A stretch of 64,000 nt of DNA from Acetivibrio mesophilus (GCF_004102745.1 NZ_RLII01000005.1:124001-188000); one strand, 5' to 3'. Shown: positions 35,391 to 44,539, counted from the first letter of the stretch. The notes: a model not told the origin generated them from the sequence alone. Made by a program: numbers and translations.

Positions 35391-37958
35391 TTACTGAACA
35401 ATCCACCTTATGAGTCCTAAATTAAATGGATTAATAATATCCGGATTATTTGGAATTACCCTGAAGGTATATCCATACTCTCCGCCTTCATATAAAGTGA
35501 TGTTTGCAGAATAGAGATAAGTACCATCACTGTTCTTTTCCGTCATGTTCATGTCAATTATTTCAGGATTTTCAATAGCATTATTGTTTCCAATGGTTCC
35601 GTAGTAAGCCTGAACCTTTACATCTGAAGGCTCAAGTCCTCCAAGAATAACTGTGGCATAAATCGGAATGGTCTCACCGGATATAAAGTTTCTTTCCTTC
35701 AATTGGTTTGCAGTTTTATCGGCAATTATTTGCACTTGAGGCCACAAATGTGCAACTTTCCGCTTCCATTCCGAAAGGTTGATGGCAAATTGATAATTAC
35801 TTGCTTTTAGCTTATCGTATCTGTCCATTGAAGTAATATAATACTTATTTGTATAGTCCTGAACCATCCTGTGGGTACTGTATCGGCATGTGTTGGACTT
35901 TATTGATTCTTTCATTATGCTTACCCACTTCTCCGGTATGCCTTTTTCGTTTCTGTCAAAGAAGATAGGCAGAATTTGCTTCTCCAGTGTATTGTAAATT
36001 GATTCACTGTCAGCGTTATCCTGATGATACTCGTTGTCGTAGAAGGTATCATCTCCTATTGCCCAACCGTTTTTGCCGTTGTAGCCTTCACACCACCAAC
36101 CGTCCAGTACGCTGAAGTTGATTATACCGTTTATACATACCTTTTGTCCGCTGGTTCCACTGGCTTCAAGAGGTCTTCTGGGGTTGTTGAGCCAAATGTC
36201 TACACCCTGAACCATATTGCGGGCAAGGGTCATATTGTAGTTTTCTACGAGAATAACTTTGCCATTGAAGCCTTCCTGCTTTGCAATATCATTAATATGT
36301 TTTATGATTTCATGAGCAGGTCCGTCTGCCGGATGGGCTTTTCCTGCAAATATTATCTGCATTGGCCTTTCGGGATCATTTAATAACCTTTGAATTCTAG
36401 CGAGGTCTCTGAATATAAGATTTGCCCTCTTGTAGGTCGCAAATCTTCTTGCAAACCCGATGGTCAAGGCATTAGAATCAAGTAGTGTGTCAACCTCTTT
36501 AATTCTTTCGATGGACTCACCGTTTGCCGCTCTTTGCTCTTTAAGTTTTTCGCGGATATATCCGATCATTTTCGTCTTCAAGACACAATGGGTTTTCCAA
36601 AGCTCTTCATCAGGAATATCATCAACCTTATCCCATACTTTCTCTTCATAAAGGCGCTCTTTCCAGTCGTTATCGAGATATTTGTCATAAAGATACTTAA
36701 TGCTTGGGGACAGCCATGTAAGTGTATGAATACCGTTTGTAATATGTCCGATTGGCACTTCGTCTTCGGGTATTCCGGGCCACACATTTTTGAAAATGTT
36801 TCTCGATACAGCACCGTGAAGCTCACTTACTCCGTTTTTCTGTCCTGACAGTGTCAAGGCAAGGACAGTCATGTTGAAGTTGTGATGTTCTCCAATTTTT
36901 AGTCCCAGATCCAAAAACTCATGCCTGTTTATGCCCAAAGAAGGCCAATAATTTCCGAAATACCTATCAATCATTTCCAACGGGAACACATCATTACCCG
37001 CAGGTACAGGGGTATGAGTAGTAAATATAACAGAGGAAGAAACTACTTCTTTAGCATGATTGAAAGGAATATTATTGTTCTGTACTAGCTTTCTGATAAG
37101 CTCAAGGCCAAGGAAAGCTGAGTGTCCTTCGTTCATATGATATACAGTAGCATTTATACCTAAGGCATCAAGTACTCTTGCGCCGCCTATTCCGAGGAAA
37201 ATCTCCTGCTGTATTCTTGTCTCCTGGTTTCCGCCATAGAGTCTTGCAGTTAGGCCTCTGTCATGGGGACTGTTCTGATCGATATCAGTATCCATTAAGT
37301 ATAGATTTACACGTCCTATCTTAACTACCCAAACCTTTGCATATACAACTCTGCCGGGTAGCTCAACGCTAATAAATATCTCTTCTCCCTTGTGATTTAA
37401 AGCCGGTTTTATTGGAAGATTTGAGGTGTTGAGAGGAGTAAATATTGTTTCCTGCCATCCTTCTGAGTTTATGTGCTGGCTGAAATATCCTTCCTTATAG
37501 AATAATCCTATTGCTGTAAAAGGAATTCCCAAGTCACTTGCTGATTTACAGTGGTCTCCTGATAATACACCCAATCCTCCCGAATATATAGGGAGTACTT
37601 CGTTCAATCCATATTCAGCAGAGAAATAAGCTACCATGTGGTCTTTTTTGTCAGGAAAATTTCTGGAAAACCATGTGTCGGTTTCGCCCATATATGCTTC
37701 GTAATCCTTTACTACATTCCGATATCTTTGCATATATTCGGGATCGCTTAGCTTGGCTTCAAGCTTCTTCTGGCTTACTTCCTTGAGAAATCTTACCGGG
37801 TTCTTTCCGAGTTTTTCCCACAAAGCAAGGTCGATTTCCCTATAAAGGTCGATAGCTTCAGAATTCCATGACCACCACAGGTTGTACGCAATGTCTTTTA
37901 GTTTAGATAGTTCGTCAGGTATTACAGCTGTTACAGTGATTTTTCCAAAAAGATACAT
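35391..37958 (-). CDS. glgP: alpha-glucan phosphorylase (GT35)
   Basis: An 855-aa long-form phosphorylase that releases glucose 1-phosphate from alpha-1,4-glucans. It has the N-terminal DUF3417 region (YNLWWSWNSEAIDLYREID, about 15-110). Family motifs are YFSAEYGLNE and FTTHTPVPAGNDVFP, and the PLP lysine lies in EASGTSGQKVCING near residue 610. The C-terminal about 130 residues are beta-rich (GGLEPSDVKVQAYYG). I start at ATG 37958, with GGAGGG 5 nt upstream; a GTG at 37964 lies inside that site. It is monocistronic and may act on glycogen or imported maltodextrins. Positions 37959-38117 upstream have no gene. Confidence 0.93.
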   Translation of the reverse strand: MYLFGKITVTAVIPDELSKLKDIAYNLWWSWNSEAIDLYREIDLALWEKLGKNPVRFLKEVSQKKLEAKLSDPEYMQRYRNVVKDYEAYMGETDTWFSRNFPDKKDHMVAYFSAEYGLNEVLPIYSGGLGVLSGDHCKSASDLGIPFTAIGLFYKEGYFSQHINSEGWQETIFTPLNTSNLPIKPALNHKGEEIFISVELPGRVVYAKVWVVKIGRVNLYLMDTDIDQNSPHDRGLTARLYGGNQETRIQQEIFLGIGGARVLDALGINATVYHMNEGHSAFLGLELIRKLVQNNNIPFNHAKEVVSSSVIFTTHTPVPAGNDVFPLEMIDRYFGNYWPSLGINRHEFLDLGLKIGEHHNFNMTVLALTLSGQKNGVSELHGAVSRNIFKNVWPGIPEDEVPIGHITNGIHTLTWLSPSIKYLYDKYLDNDWKERLYEEKVWDKVDDIPDEELWKTHCVLKTKMIGYIREKLKEQRAANGESIERIKEVDTLLDSNALTIGFARRFATYKRANLIFRDLARIQRLLNDPERPMQIIFAGKAHPADGPAHEIIKHINDIAKQEGFNGKVILVENYNMTLARNMVQGVDIWLNNPRRPLEASGTSGQKVCINGIINFSVLDGWWCEGYNGKNGWAIGDDTFYDNEYHQDNADSESIYNTLEKQILPIFFDRNEKGIPEKWVSIMKESIKSNTCRYSTHRMVQDYTNKYYITSMDRYDKLKASNYQFAINLSEWKRKVAHLWPQVQIIADKTANQLKERNFISGETIPIYATVILGGLEPSDVKVQAYYGTIGNNNAIENPEIIDMNMTEKNSDGTYLYSANITLYEGGEYGYTFRVIPNNPDIINPFNLGLIRWIVQ

Positions 37959-38117
37959 AGGCACCCTCCATTTTATTATATGTTATATTATTATCCTTTT
38001 TTGAATAATAAATAACATAAATATTTGTTTTATAGAAATTTTTATAAATGAACTAAATAATTTACTATTTGATTAAACTACTAACAATTTCAATGTGATA
38101 CCTATAAGACATTTACT

Positions 38118-38155
38118 ATAAAAGCACGGGAACGCTAATCCCCTCCTGCTTTTAG
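38118..38155 (-). terminator. likely terminator of the DUF3267 gene
   Basis: AAAAGCA (38120-38126) pairs with TGCTTTT (38147-38153), with inner GGG/CCC pairs. Read on the minus strand it ends in a TTTTAT tail, about 130 nt beyond the DUF3267 stop. The rest of 37965-38283 shows no gene. Confidence 0.45.
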
Positions 38156-38283
38156 CCGAATCTCACTTAGTGAAATGGCTTAAATATGGATATGATTACC
38201 TGAATTCTTATTCAATATGATATCACAATTAAAATATTTTTGGTAGAGTTTTTTGAAAAATTTTCTCTATTTTTTTTTTATAC

Positions 38284-38817
38284 TTATGAATATAGACCAA
38301 ATCCATACTCTTCATCCTTGATTTTACAGCTTTTTCCCCTAAACAGAATATATCCCAGCATAAAAATGTCACCGAAGGAACCGGATATGTTATACAGGAT
38401 TCCAATTACTATCCAATAAATATATTCGGGAAAGATTATTCCCGAGATTAGAAGCAAACCTGTCAGTATAAAAAGCGGAAGCAGCAATATTACAGTCATC
38501 TGAGAGGTAGTGTAAAGTGCTCCCGATATGTCCATTGTATAAATGTTTAAATGCTTTATACCGAATTTCAGCTTTGCTCCAAATATAATGTATGCCACAC
38601 CGTGAAGCAACTCATGAAGGATAATAACTCCCAGAAGAGTTGCAGGAAGAGCCAATATTTGCCCGTTATATAAAGCTGTTTCGATATATATTAGCCATTG
38701 ATCTTTTCCGGTCAAGGGCAGGATTAGTGCGCAACCTATTGAAAATATTAATAAGGCTGCAAGGTTTATTAATAAAGAATTATATCTGTTTAATTTGAAT
38801 TCTGCTATTTTAGTCAA
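38284..38817 (-). CDS. DUF3267-type membrane metalloprotease
   Basis: A 177-aa integral membrane protein with about four hydrophobic segments. The zinc-protease motif HELLH is in VIILHELLHGVAY near residue 68, the mark of DUF3267 proteins. A distal Asp/Asn ligand may lie in the third segment. The likely role is intramembrane or membrane-proximal proteolysis; no substrate is suggested by the neighbours. The start is a TTG at 38817 with GGAG 7 nt upstream. Confidence 0.8.
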   Translation of the reverse strand: MTKIAEFKLNRYNSLLINLAALLIFSIGCALILPLTGKDQWLIYIETALYNGQILALPATLLGVIILHELLHGVAYIIFGAKLKFGIKHLNIYTMDISGALYTTSQMTVILLLPLFILTGLLLISGIIFPEYIYWIVIGILYNISGSFGDIFMLGYILFRGKSCKIKDEEYGFGLYS

Positions 38818-39049
38818 ACTAATGCTCCTTTGCTATATAATGAGAATAAAAGGTGGGATAAATGTGAATCAGGCATTTCGAACATTAAAACCCCACCCTA
38901 GATATTTGCTATATATAATTGGCAAATAAAGATGTAATTATTCTACAGTGTGATAGAAATCTGAAAATTAAAAGAGGGTTATCATGATTTTCATGTATAG
39001 CAATTAATTTCTATTAATAAAAGTAATGTAAAGTGAAGAAAATAAATCT

Positions 39050-39451
39050 ATGATTAAACGTTTTTTTATTTATGGATTGGCTGGATGGAGCATGGAAATA
39101 ATCTGGACCGGATTACACTCACTTTTGACAGGAGATATAAAGCTGCAGGGTTATACAAGCATCTGGATGTTCTTTATATATGGATGTGCCCTTTTTCTAG
39201 AACCTATACACGATATTATAAAGCAATGGAGGTGGCCGATCAGGGGACTTATCTGGGTGGTAATTATTTGGGGGATAGAGTATGCAAGTGGTCTTCTGTT
39301 GACTAATATCTTTGGAGCGGCCCCTTGGTTTTATACAGGGCCGTTTGCGGTGGATAATCTCGTAAGGATTGACTATGCTCCTGCTTGGTTTGCTGCAGGA
39401 CTGATATTCGAGCGCATTCATAAAACCCTTGATATCTATAAGATTGCCTAA
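39050..39451 (+). CDS. CmpB-type putative ABC-transporter membrane protein
   Basis: A 133-aa membrane protein with about four hydrophobic segments. FFIYGLAGWSMEIIWTG at the N terminus, WMFFIYGCALFLEPIHD near residue 42 and WGIEYASGLLLTNIFGAAPW (in part) near 75 match proteins grouped as putative ABC-transporter type IV (CmpB-like). Its real function is not known and no ATPase gene accompanies it. The ribosome site is weak (GTGAAG). It is monocistronic, with a terminator after it. Confidence 0.72.
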   Translation: MIKRFFIYGLAGWSMEIIWTGLHSLLTGDIKLQGYTSIWMFFIYGCALFLEPIHDIIKQWRWPIRGLIWVVIIWGIEYASGLLLTNIFGAAPWFYTGPFAVDNLVRIDYAPAWFAAGLIFERIHKTLDIYKIA

Positions 39452-39474
39452 GCAAAAAAAGTAATGGAACGTAT

Positions 39475-39520
39475 CAAGAAATCCGGCACCTTTATAAGTT
39501 GGGTATCGGATTTCTTGTGT
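39475..39520 (+). terminator. terminator after the CmpB-type gene
   Basis: CAAGAAATCCG (39475-39485) pairs perfectly with CGGATTTCTTG (39507-39517), an 11-bp stem with a 21-nt loop and a T-rich tail. Confidence 0.7.
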
Positions 39521-39804
39521 TTCACGAGACATAGTAGAAAAAATATTATTTTGAAGATTAAATTATCTTATTGTGAAATATGTATATTATGGCTATAATT
39601 TATTTATAAAAAAATTATTATTTTATTGATTAATGTTTCGCCTTTTTGCGTCGCGGGTAAGAATATAATAACATGTTTATAAACTCCAAAAATGATATAA
39701 ACTATTGACAATGTCGGATACTAAAAGTGGGAATAGGTACATATTGTGTTGTTTATGAATATGTACAAGAAATAATGAAAAAACTACGTTTAGGAGGAAA
39801 AATA

Positions 39805-40134
39805 ATGGCAGGAGAAAAAGTAACGATTTTAACAAAAGATAATTTCGAACAGGAAGTATTAAACTCGGATAATGTGGTTATGGTTGATTTCTGGGCTCCC
39901 TGGTGTGGTCCGTGCAGAGCGGTGGGACCAATAATTGATGAGCTTGCTGAGGAATATGACGGCAAAGCGAAGGTGGCTAAGCTTAATGTTGATGACGAAG
40001 GCGAGGTTACTGAAAAGTTCAGAATCATGAACATTCCTACAATAATGGTGTTTAAAAACGGAGAAGTAGTGGAGAAGCTTATAGGTGCAAGATCAAAATC
40101 AGAACTGGCAAGTGCTATTGACAAACATTTATAA
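39805..40134 (+). CDS. trxA: thioredoxin
   Basis: A 109-aa thioredoxin that reduces protein disulfides in the cytoplasm. The active site is WAPWCGPCRA, with the cis-proline segment IPTIMVFKNGE and the usual fold order. TAGGAGG lies 7 nt before ATG 39805; an upstream in-frame codon at 39727 is not preceded by a ribosome site. A TTGACA at 39705-39710 could be part of the promoter but no -10 box is clear. A terminator follows at 40199. Confidence 0.95.
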   Translation: MAGEKVTILTKDNFEQEVLNSDNVVMVDFWAPWCGPCRAVGPIIDELAEEYDGKAKVAKLNVDDEGEVTEKFRIMNIPTIMVFKNGEVVEKLIGARSKSELASAIDKHL

Positions 40135-40198
40135 TTGTTGACAAGCATCTGCAACTATTGGTGAACATCCGTAATTTCGGATATACACTTTTAATTAG

Positions 40199-40228
40199 CC
40201 ATACATTACTTCAAAATGTATGGTTTTT
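40199..40228 (+). terminator. terminator of trxA
   Basis: CCATACATT (40199-40207) pairs perfectly with AATGTATGG (40215-40223) and is followed by TTTTTG. Confidence 0.85.
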
Positions 40229-40357
40229 GCTTTGTGCAGCTATAATTTTTTTCTAAATAAAGAAGGATTTTTAGAAAAAAGATTGAATATATAGGATTGG
40301 TAATGTGTAATTTTATATATCAAAATTTCTATTATTCGTAATTAGGAGGAACCATAG

Positions 40358-40924
40358 ATGGCAGGAGAAAAAAGGTTCGGAACCGCATTATTTGGGTTTA
40401 AACAATCCGATGTAAATTCATATATTGAGAAGATTTTAAGAGAATTTGACGACAAACTGAAGGAAAAGGACAACGAAATATCCGCTTTAAAAAACCAATG
40501 CAGGGAATTAAGGATTAAATACGAAGATATCGCAAGAAAGGCTGAGCAAATCAGTGGGGATAGGGCAAAAATTGCCGATGTTCTTATAAAGGCCCAGGAG
40601 AAGGCCGAGACGATATTGCAGGAAGCTAAGGAAAAGGCAAATGAAGAAAGAAAGAAACTGTCAGAGATGACTGAACAGGAAAAAGAAAAACTGGTGGATA
40701 TGAAGCGGGAAATAAAGGCGTTAAAGCAAGAAATTACGAAGACTCTAAAGAAATATGAGTTTGACCTTGATAGGGTTGCGGAGTTTGCTAGTGAAAACAT
40801 AGAGAATTTTGAAGGTATGAGCACCGACGATACAGAAAATGATGAGTCGGAAGATGAGGATGAAATATCCGAGGTTATTCTTGAGGAAATTATGGAAGAG
40901 TATGTGGGCAAATCCAATACTTAG
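40358..40924 (+). CDS. DivIVA-like coiled-coil protein
   Basis: A 188-aa protein with the DivIVA N-terminal membrane-binding type of segment (FGTALFGFKQSDVNSYIEKI) followed by a long coiled coil (about 30-150, rich in Lys/Glu/Leu heptads) and an acidic tail. DivIVA/GpsB-type proteins mark curved membrane at poles and septa. Here it is likely a cell-division or polarity scaffold; the length and the short N-terminal domain fit clostridial relatives. TAGGAGG precedes the ATG. It stands alone upstream of the T-box promoter. Confidence 0.78.
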   Translation: MAGEKRFGTALFGFKQSDVNSYIEKILREFDDKLKEKDNEISALKNQCRELRIKYEDIARKAEQISGDRAKIADVLIKAQEKAETILQEAKEKANEERKKLSEMTEQEKEKLVDMKREIKALKQEITKTLKKYEFDLDRVAEFASENIENFEGMSTDDTENDESEDEDEISEVILEEIMEEYVGKSNT

Positions 40925-40981
40925 ACTTAATAGAAGTTTGCAAGCTATCTTGTATATTATAAAAATTGGTAGTAAATCTGC

Positions 40982-41010
40982 TTGCATAGTGACATCAAAT
41001 ATAGTATAAT
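40982..41010 (+). promoter_or_regulatory. promoter of the T-box-controlled operon
   Basis: TTGCAT (40982-40987) and a perfect TATAAT (41005-41010) are spaced by 17 bp. Transcription would start about 41017, at the 5' edge of the T-box leader. Confidence 0.65.
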
Positions 41011-41029
41011 TTAACTTGATTTTATAATT

Positions 41030-41355
41030 ATTAACTGCGATGATGGGGAAGAGTACATATAGGTGCTTTATAAGAGAGTCGGGGATAGTGGAAGCCCGGC
41101 AAAGTGTCTATATAGAAGGCAGCCCTTGAGCTTCTCCTTGAGAAATGTGAGTTTCTTTAACACTCTTTTGTTTAGGAAACTCTGATATTAGAGGATGACG
41201 TAGCCTCACGTTACTGAGGAACGGTGTTTATAGCAGTATGGATAAATAATATACTGTTATAAGAACTGACAGAGTGAGCACCAATATGGTGCTAATTAGG
41301 GTGGTAACGCGGAATACTCCTTCGTCCCTTGTTTTATAGGGTGAAGGAGTTTTTA
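41030..41355 (+). promoter_or_regulatory. T-box riboswitch
   Basis: The T-box sequence AGGGTGGTAACGCGG is at 41298-41312. It is followed by the terminator stem ACTCCTTC (41316-41323)/GAAGGAGT (41343-41350) and a T run. Stem I has the loop E pair AGTA (41052-41055) and GAA (41115-41117), the AGAGAGTC...AAGCCCGGC distal part, and a stem III hairpin GCACC/GGTGC before the antiterminator. Uncharged tRNA binding would allow read-through into the Lrp regulator and aminotransferase. The triplet after GAA is GGC (Gly), with GCA (Ala) one base on; the antiterminator bulge UGGU favours a tRNA with A73, which fits Ala better. Confidence 0.93.
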
Positions 41356-41395
41356 TATTATTTAAATAATTACTTTATTAAAGGAGTGGATATAT

Positions 41396-41875
41396 ATGGA
41401 AGAAATTTTGGAAATATTAGAGAGCAACAATAAAATAACCGAAGAACAGATAGCCACAATGGTTAACAAGAGTGTTGAAGAGGTAAGGGATGCTATAAAG
41501 AAGTACGAAGAGGATAATGTTATTCTCGGGTATATCAGTCTGATAAACTGGGAGAAAACAACTAAGGAATCTGTAACTGCTTTGATAGAAGTAAAAGTTA
41601 CTCCGCAAAGAGGAGAAGGCTTTGATAAGGTTGCAGAAAGGATATACAGGTATCCGGAAGTAAAGGCTTGCTACCTTATGTCCGGTGGTTTTGACCTGAC
41701 TGTTATTGTTGAAGGTAAGACTATGAAGGAAGTTGCATTATTTGTTGCTGAAAAATTATCTCCTTTAGAGTCAGTTTTAAGCACCTCAACACATTTTGTG
41801 TTAAAAAAGTATAAGGACAAGGGAACTATTTTTGAAAAAAAGCAAAAAGATGACAGGGAGGCAGTTGTTCTATGA
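41396..41875 (+). CDS. Lrp/AsnC-family transcriptional regulator
   Basis: 159 aa. An N-terminal winged helix (ILEILESNNKITEEQIATMV, in part, and SVEEVRDAIKKYEEDNVI) is joined to an AsnC-type ligand-binding domain (LIEVKVTPQRGEGFDKVAERI, in part, and VKACYLMSGGFDLTVIVEG). Such regulators bind amino acids and act on nearby metabolic genes. It is first in a T-box-controlled operon and overlaps the aminotransferase gene by ATGA, so it may regulate that enzyme's pathway (inference). An AAGGAG site precedes the ATG. Confidence 0.92.
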   Translation: MEEILEILESNNKITEEQIATMVNKSVEEVRDAIKKYEEDNVILGYISLINWEKTTKESVTALIEVKVTPQRGEGFDKVAERIYRYPEVKACYLMSGGFDLTVIVEGKTMKEVALFVAEKLSPLESVLSTSTHFVLKKYKDKGTIFEKKQKDDREAVVL

Positions 41876-43041
41876 ATATTTCGGAAATGATCTTGCCATC
41901 TGTCAGGCAAGTACCTCCATCGGGAATTAGAAAATTTTTTGATTTGGTAAATGAAATGAAGGATGCTATATCTCTAAGTATAGGTGAACCTGATTTTGTG
42001 ACGCCATGGAATATCCGGGAGGCAGGCATTTATTCATTGGAAAAGGGATATACCCACTATTCTCCCAATGCAGGATTTATAGAGCTTAGAGAAGAGATAT
42101 GCAAATTCCAGGAGAGGAAATATAACCTAAAGTATGATCCAAAGAACCAGGTTATTGTGACTGTCGGGGGAAGTGAAGGAATTGACATAGCTTTAAGGTC
42201 ACTTGTCGGGCCCGGGGATGAAGTAATTATTCCGGAACCTAGTTTTGTTGCTTATAAACCATGTGCTATTTTTGCAGGAGCTACTCCTGTGATAATTAAC
42301 TTGAGTGCGGAAAGTGAGTTCCGTTTGACTCCCGAGCTTTTGGAAAAGGCGATTACCGATAAAACCAAGGTATTGATTCTACCCTATCCTAATAACCCTA
42401 CAGGTGCTGTTATGGAAAAGAAGGATCTTGAGGGTATTGTTGAGGTTCTTAAGGACAGGGATATAATCGTTATTTCGGATGAAATATATTCTGAACTTAC
42501 TTACGAAGGTAAGCATATATCCATTGCATCTTTCCCTGAGATGAAGGAAAAGACATTGGTTATAAACGGCTTTTCAAAGGCTTATGCCATGACAGGATGG
42601 AGACTGGGCTATTGCCTAGGTCATCCCGACCTGATTTCAGCGATGTATAAGATACATCAGTATGCTATAATGTGTTCTCCGACAACTGCTCAATATGCAG
42701 CCATAGAGGCTCTCAGAAACAGTGATGATGATGTGGAAACAATGATGAGAGAGTACAACAGAAGGAGAAGGATCATGGTTGAAGGCTACAGGAGTGCAGG
42801 GCTTGACTGCTTTGAGCCGTTAGGTGCTTTTTATGTTTTCCCGTGTATAAAATCGACAGGAATGACTTCATATGAGTTTTCCGAGAGACTTTTAATGGAG
42901 GAAAAGGTTGCAGTTGTGCCGGGAACAGCCTTTGGAGAATGTGGAGAAGGATATATACGCTCGTGCTATGCCAGCTCTATGGATAATATAGTTGAGGCAA
43001 TGAAGAGAATCAAGAGATTTGTGGAAAAAAACAAAAAATAA
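41872..43041 (+). CDS. PLP-dependent aminotransferase (class I/II)
   Basis: A 389-aa fold-type I aminotransferase. SIGEPDFVTPWNI is at the N terminus, LPYPNNPTGAVM near residue 168, SDEIYSELTYEG near 200, and the PLP lysine in NGFSKAYAMTGWRLGY near 233. A conserved Arg for substrate carboxylate is in GYIRSCYA. The subfamily resembles AspC/AlaT-like enzymes, and the exact amino acid cannot be fixed from sequence alone. Coupled translation with the Lrp gene and control by a T-box mean that it responds to shortage of one amino acid; see the T-box entry for the Gly/Ala question. Confidence 0.9.
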   Translation: MNISEMILPSVRQVPPSGIRKFFDLVNEMKDAISLSIGEPDFVTPWNIREAGIYSLEKGYTHYSPNAGFIELREEICKFQERKYNLKYDPKNQVIVTVGGSEGIDIALRSLVGPGDEVIIPEPSFVAYKPCAIFAGATPVIINLSAESEFRLTPELLEKAITDKTKVLILPYPNNPTGAVMEKKDLEGIVEVLKDRDIIVISDEIYSELTYEGKHISIASFPEMKEKTLVINGFSKAYAMTGWRLGYCLGHPDLISAMYKIHQYAIMCSPTTAQYAAIEALRNSDDDVETMMREYNRRRRIMVEGYRSAGLDCFEPLGAFYVFPCIKSTGMTSYEFSERLLMEEKVAVVPGTAFGECGEGYIRSCYASSMDNIVEAMKRIKRFVEKNKK

Positions 43042-43070
43042 CGGAAACAGGCGATATGGTGCACTAATCT

Positions 43071-43110
43071 AAAAAAGCTCAAGGGACTTTTGATTCCTCG
43101 GGCTTTTTTT
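43071..43110 (+). terminator. terminator of the lrp-aminotransferase operon
   Basis: AAAAAAGCTC (43071-43080) pairs with GGGCTTTTTT (43100-43109, one G-T pair) and ends in seven Ts. Confidence 0.88.
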
Positions 43111-43277
43111 AGATAAAAAAATGTACTATGTATAACATAGTACGAAAAACTAAGTATTATATGTAAAATTGTGCAGGATGACAAATTTAAATAAAACAAA
43201 TTTTCAGTTTCAGCATTTTATATAATGCTTGTACTACATAAAAACATAAATTAATTTATTAAACATTAAGATAGAAA

Positions 43278-43418
43278 TCACTCATTTAAATGCAATTGAT
43301 GAATCATATGTCTTACAATCAATATATCAAGCTCCTGACTGACTGTCAGAATGGCATGGTGATCACCTGACTCAATCACATTATGAAGTTTTTGCCTCAG
43401 AAACTCAATCTTATCCAA
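43278..43418 (-). CDS. Spo0E-like aspartyl-phosphate phosphatase
   Basis: A 46-aa protein from a TTG start at 43418, with AGGGGG 5 nt upstream, to a TGA at 43278. It has the Spo0E-family signature SQELDILI within two short helices (LDKIEFLRQKLHNVIE and the signature helix). Spo0E family members dephosphorylate Spo0A~P and so delay sporulation. It is too small for many gene finders. It is divergent from the XRE regulator gene, sharing a roughly 300-bp control region that holds an operator-like repeat. Confidence 0.8.
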   Translation of the reverse strand: MDKIEFLRQKLHNVIESGDHHAILTVSQELDILIVRHMIHQLHLNE

Positions 43419-43539
43419 TGCATCCCCCTCCAAATAATCATAATATTATATTGATATTAACGTGATCACATTAATTAAATAATTGTGTTTAAAAAATAAA
43501 GTTTGCTATAAAACTTGTTTATTGTCCATAACCTGTGAT

Positions 43540-43665
43540 AAAATGTTGCTTGTAAATCTTCACAAAAAAATCTCATTTAAAGCGTGTCTTTAGTACATAC
43601 TTTATTTTACAGCAACATTTTGTTGCTGTCAATAAAAAATCAATAAATTGTTAACATTTTGTTGC
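43540..43665. promoter_or_regulatory. operator-like repeats between spo0E-like and XRE genes
   Basis: A perfect dyad ACAGCAACA-TTT-TGTTGCTGT is at 43609-43629. A second copy of its core, AACATTTTGTTGC, is at 43653-43665, and a half-like AAAATGTTGCT is at 43540-43550. The arrangement suits cooperative binding, probably by the adjacent XRE regulator controlling itself and perhaps the divergent spo0E-like gene. The rest of 43419-43714 is AT-rich with no gene. Confidence 0.55.
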
Positions 43666-43714
43666 TTTGTGTTTGTAATTGTGAGAAAATAGTGTCAAAT
43701 AGTCTCGGGGTGGT

Positions 43715-44398
43715 ATGGGAATGGCTTTTGCAGCAATGCTTAAACAACTTAGGGAAGAAAAGCGACTTTCACAAAAAGATATTGCCGATTATTTGGGCAT
43801 TACTCGACAGGCAGTGGCGTCATATGAGCTTGCTAAGAGGGAACCGGATTACGAAGTTCTTAAAAAGCTTGCAGATTATTTTGATGTATCTATTGATTAT
43901 TTGTTGGGAAGAGCCAATTGCAGGGATGTTAATGCAATAACCATAGGGAAAAATATCGATTTAATAAGGGGAAATCTTACATATAAGGAACTATCAGAGG
44001 ATATTAGTACTAAATTGGGAGCGCTGATTTTCCCTGATATGCTTGAGTTATATGCTCGTGGTGAAAGAATGCCCTTTGTCGGAACAATAAAAATTCTTGC
44101 AAAATATGCGCAGGTGAGGGATTCTTTTTTTTACACCTATAATACTCCTGAAACTTATGAAAAGGAAAAGGAATTATACAAGCTGGAGGTAAGCCAGCAA
44201 AAGATGACTGAAACCTATGAAGAGACAAGTGGGCTACTTGATTTTACTGAAGACGGGGAAATCAAGAGATGGGTTCTTAAGGAGAGTAATCTGCCCTATA
44301 TAAAGCTGGCAAAAGAAATTCAGGATGCCGGCCTTCCGGTAGAAGTTTTAAAACCACTCATAAACTCTATTAAAAAAACCAACCAGTCAAAGGAATAG
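43715..44398 (+). CDS. XRE-family transcriptional regulator
   Basis: 227 aa. A canonical N-terminal helix-turn-helix (LRQ-type: KQLREEKRLSQKDIADYLG, ITRQAVASYELAKREPDYE, FDVSIDYLLG; about 6-70) is followed by a second, HTH-like region (ITIGKNIDLIRGNLTYKELS, in part, about 75-135) and a helical tail of unknown function. It may therefore have two DNA-binding or recognition modules. Two close ATG codons (43715, 43721) follow GGGGTGGT; either may be used. Operator-like repeats upstream suggest autoregulation. Confidence 0.85.
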   Translation: MGMAFAAMLKQLREEKRLSQKDIADYLGITRQAVASYELAKREPDYEVLKKLADYFDVSIDYLLGRANCRDVNAITIGKNIDLIRGNLTYKELSEDISTKLGALIFPDMLELYARGERMPFVGTIKILAKYAQVRDSFFYTYNTPETYEKEKELYKLEVSQQKMTETYEETSGLLDFTEDGEIKRWVLKESNLPYIKLAKEIQDAGLPVEVLKPLINSIKKTNQSKE

Positions 44399-44539
44399 CA
44401 ATTACAATTATTGCGCATTTCAGGATAATTTTAATCAGTATGCAATTTTTCCAATCAAATTTTATCATGGACATTATTTCTTATGTGTTGTAAAATAATC
44501 CGTAATGGGATTTAAATATAGTTTAAGGAGTTGATGTAA

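Noticed and set aside
40342-40917. 191-codon Ser-rich minus-strand frame opposite the DivIVA-like gene
   Set aside because: It mirrors the Lys/Glu-rich coiled coil of the plus-strand gene, which has the ribosome site and family features.
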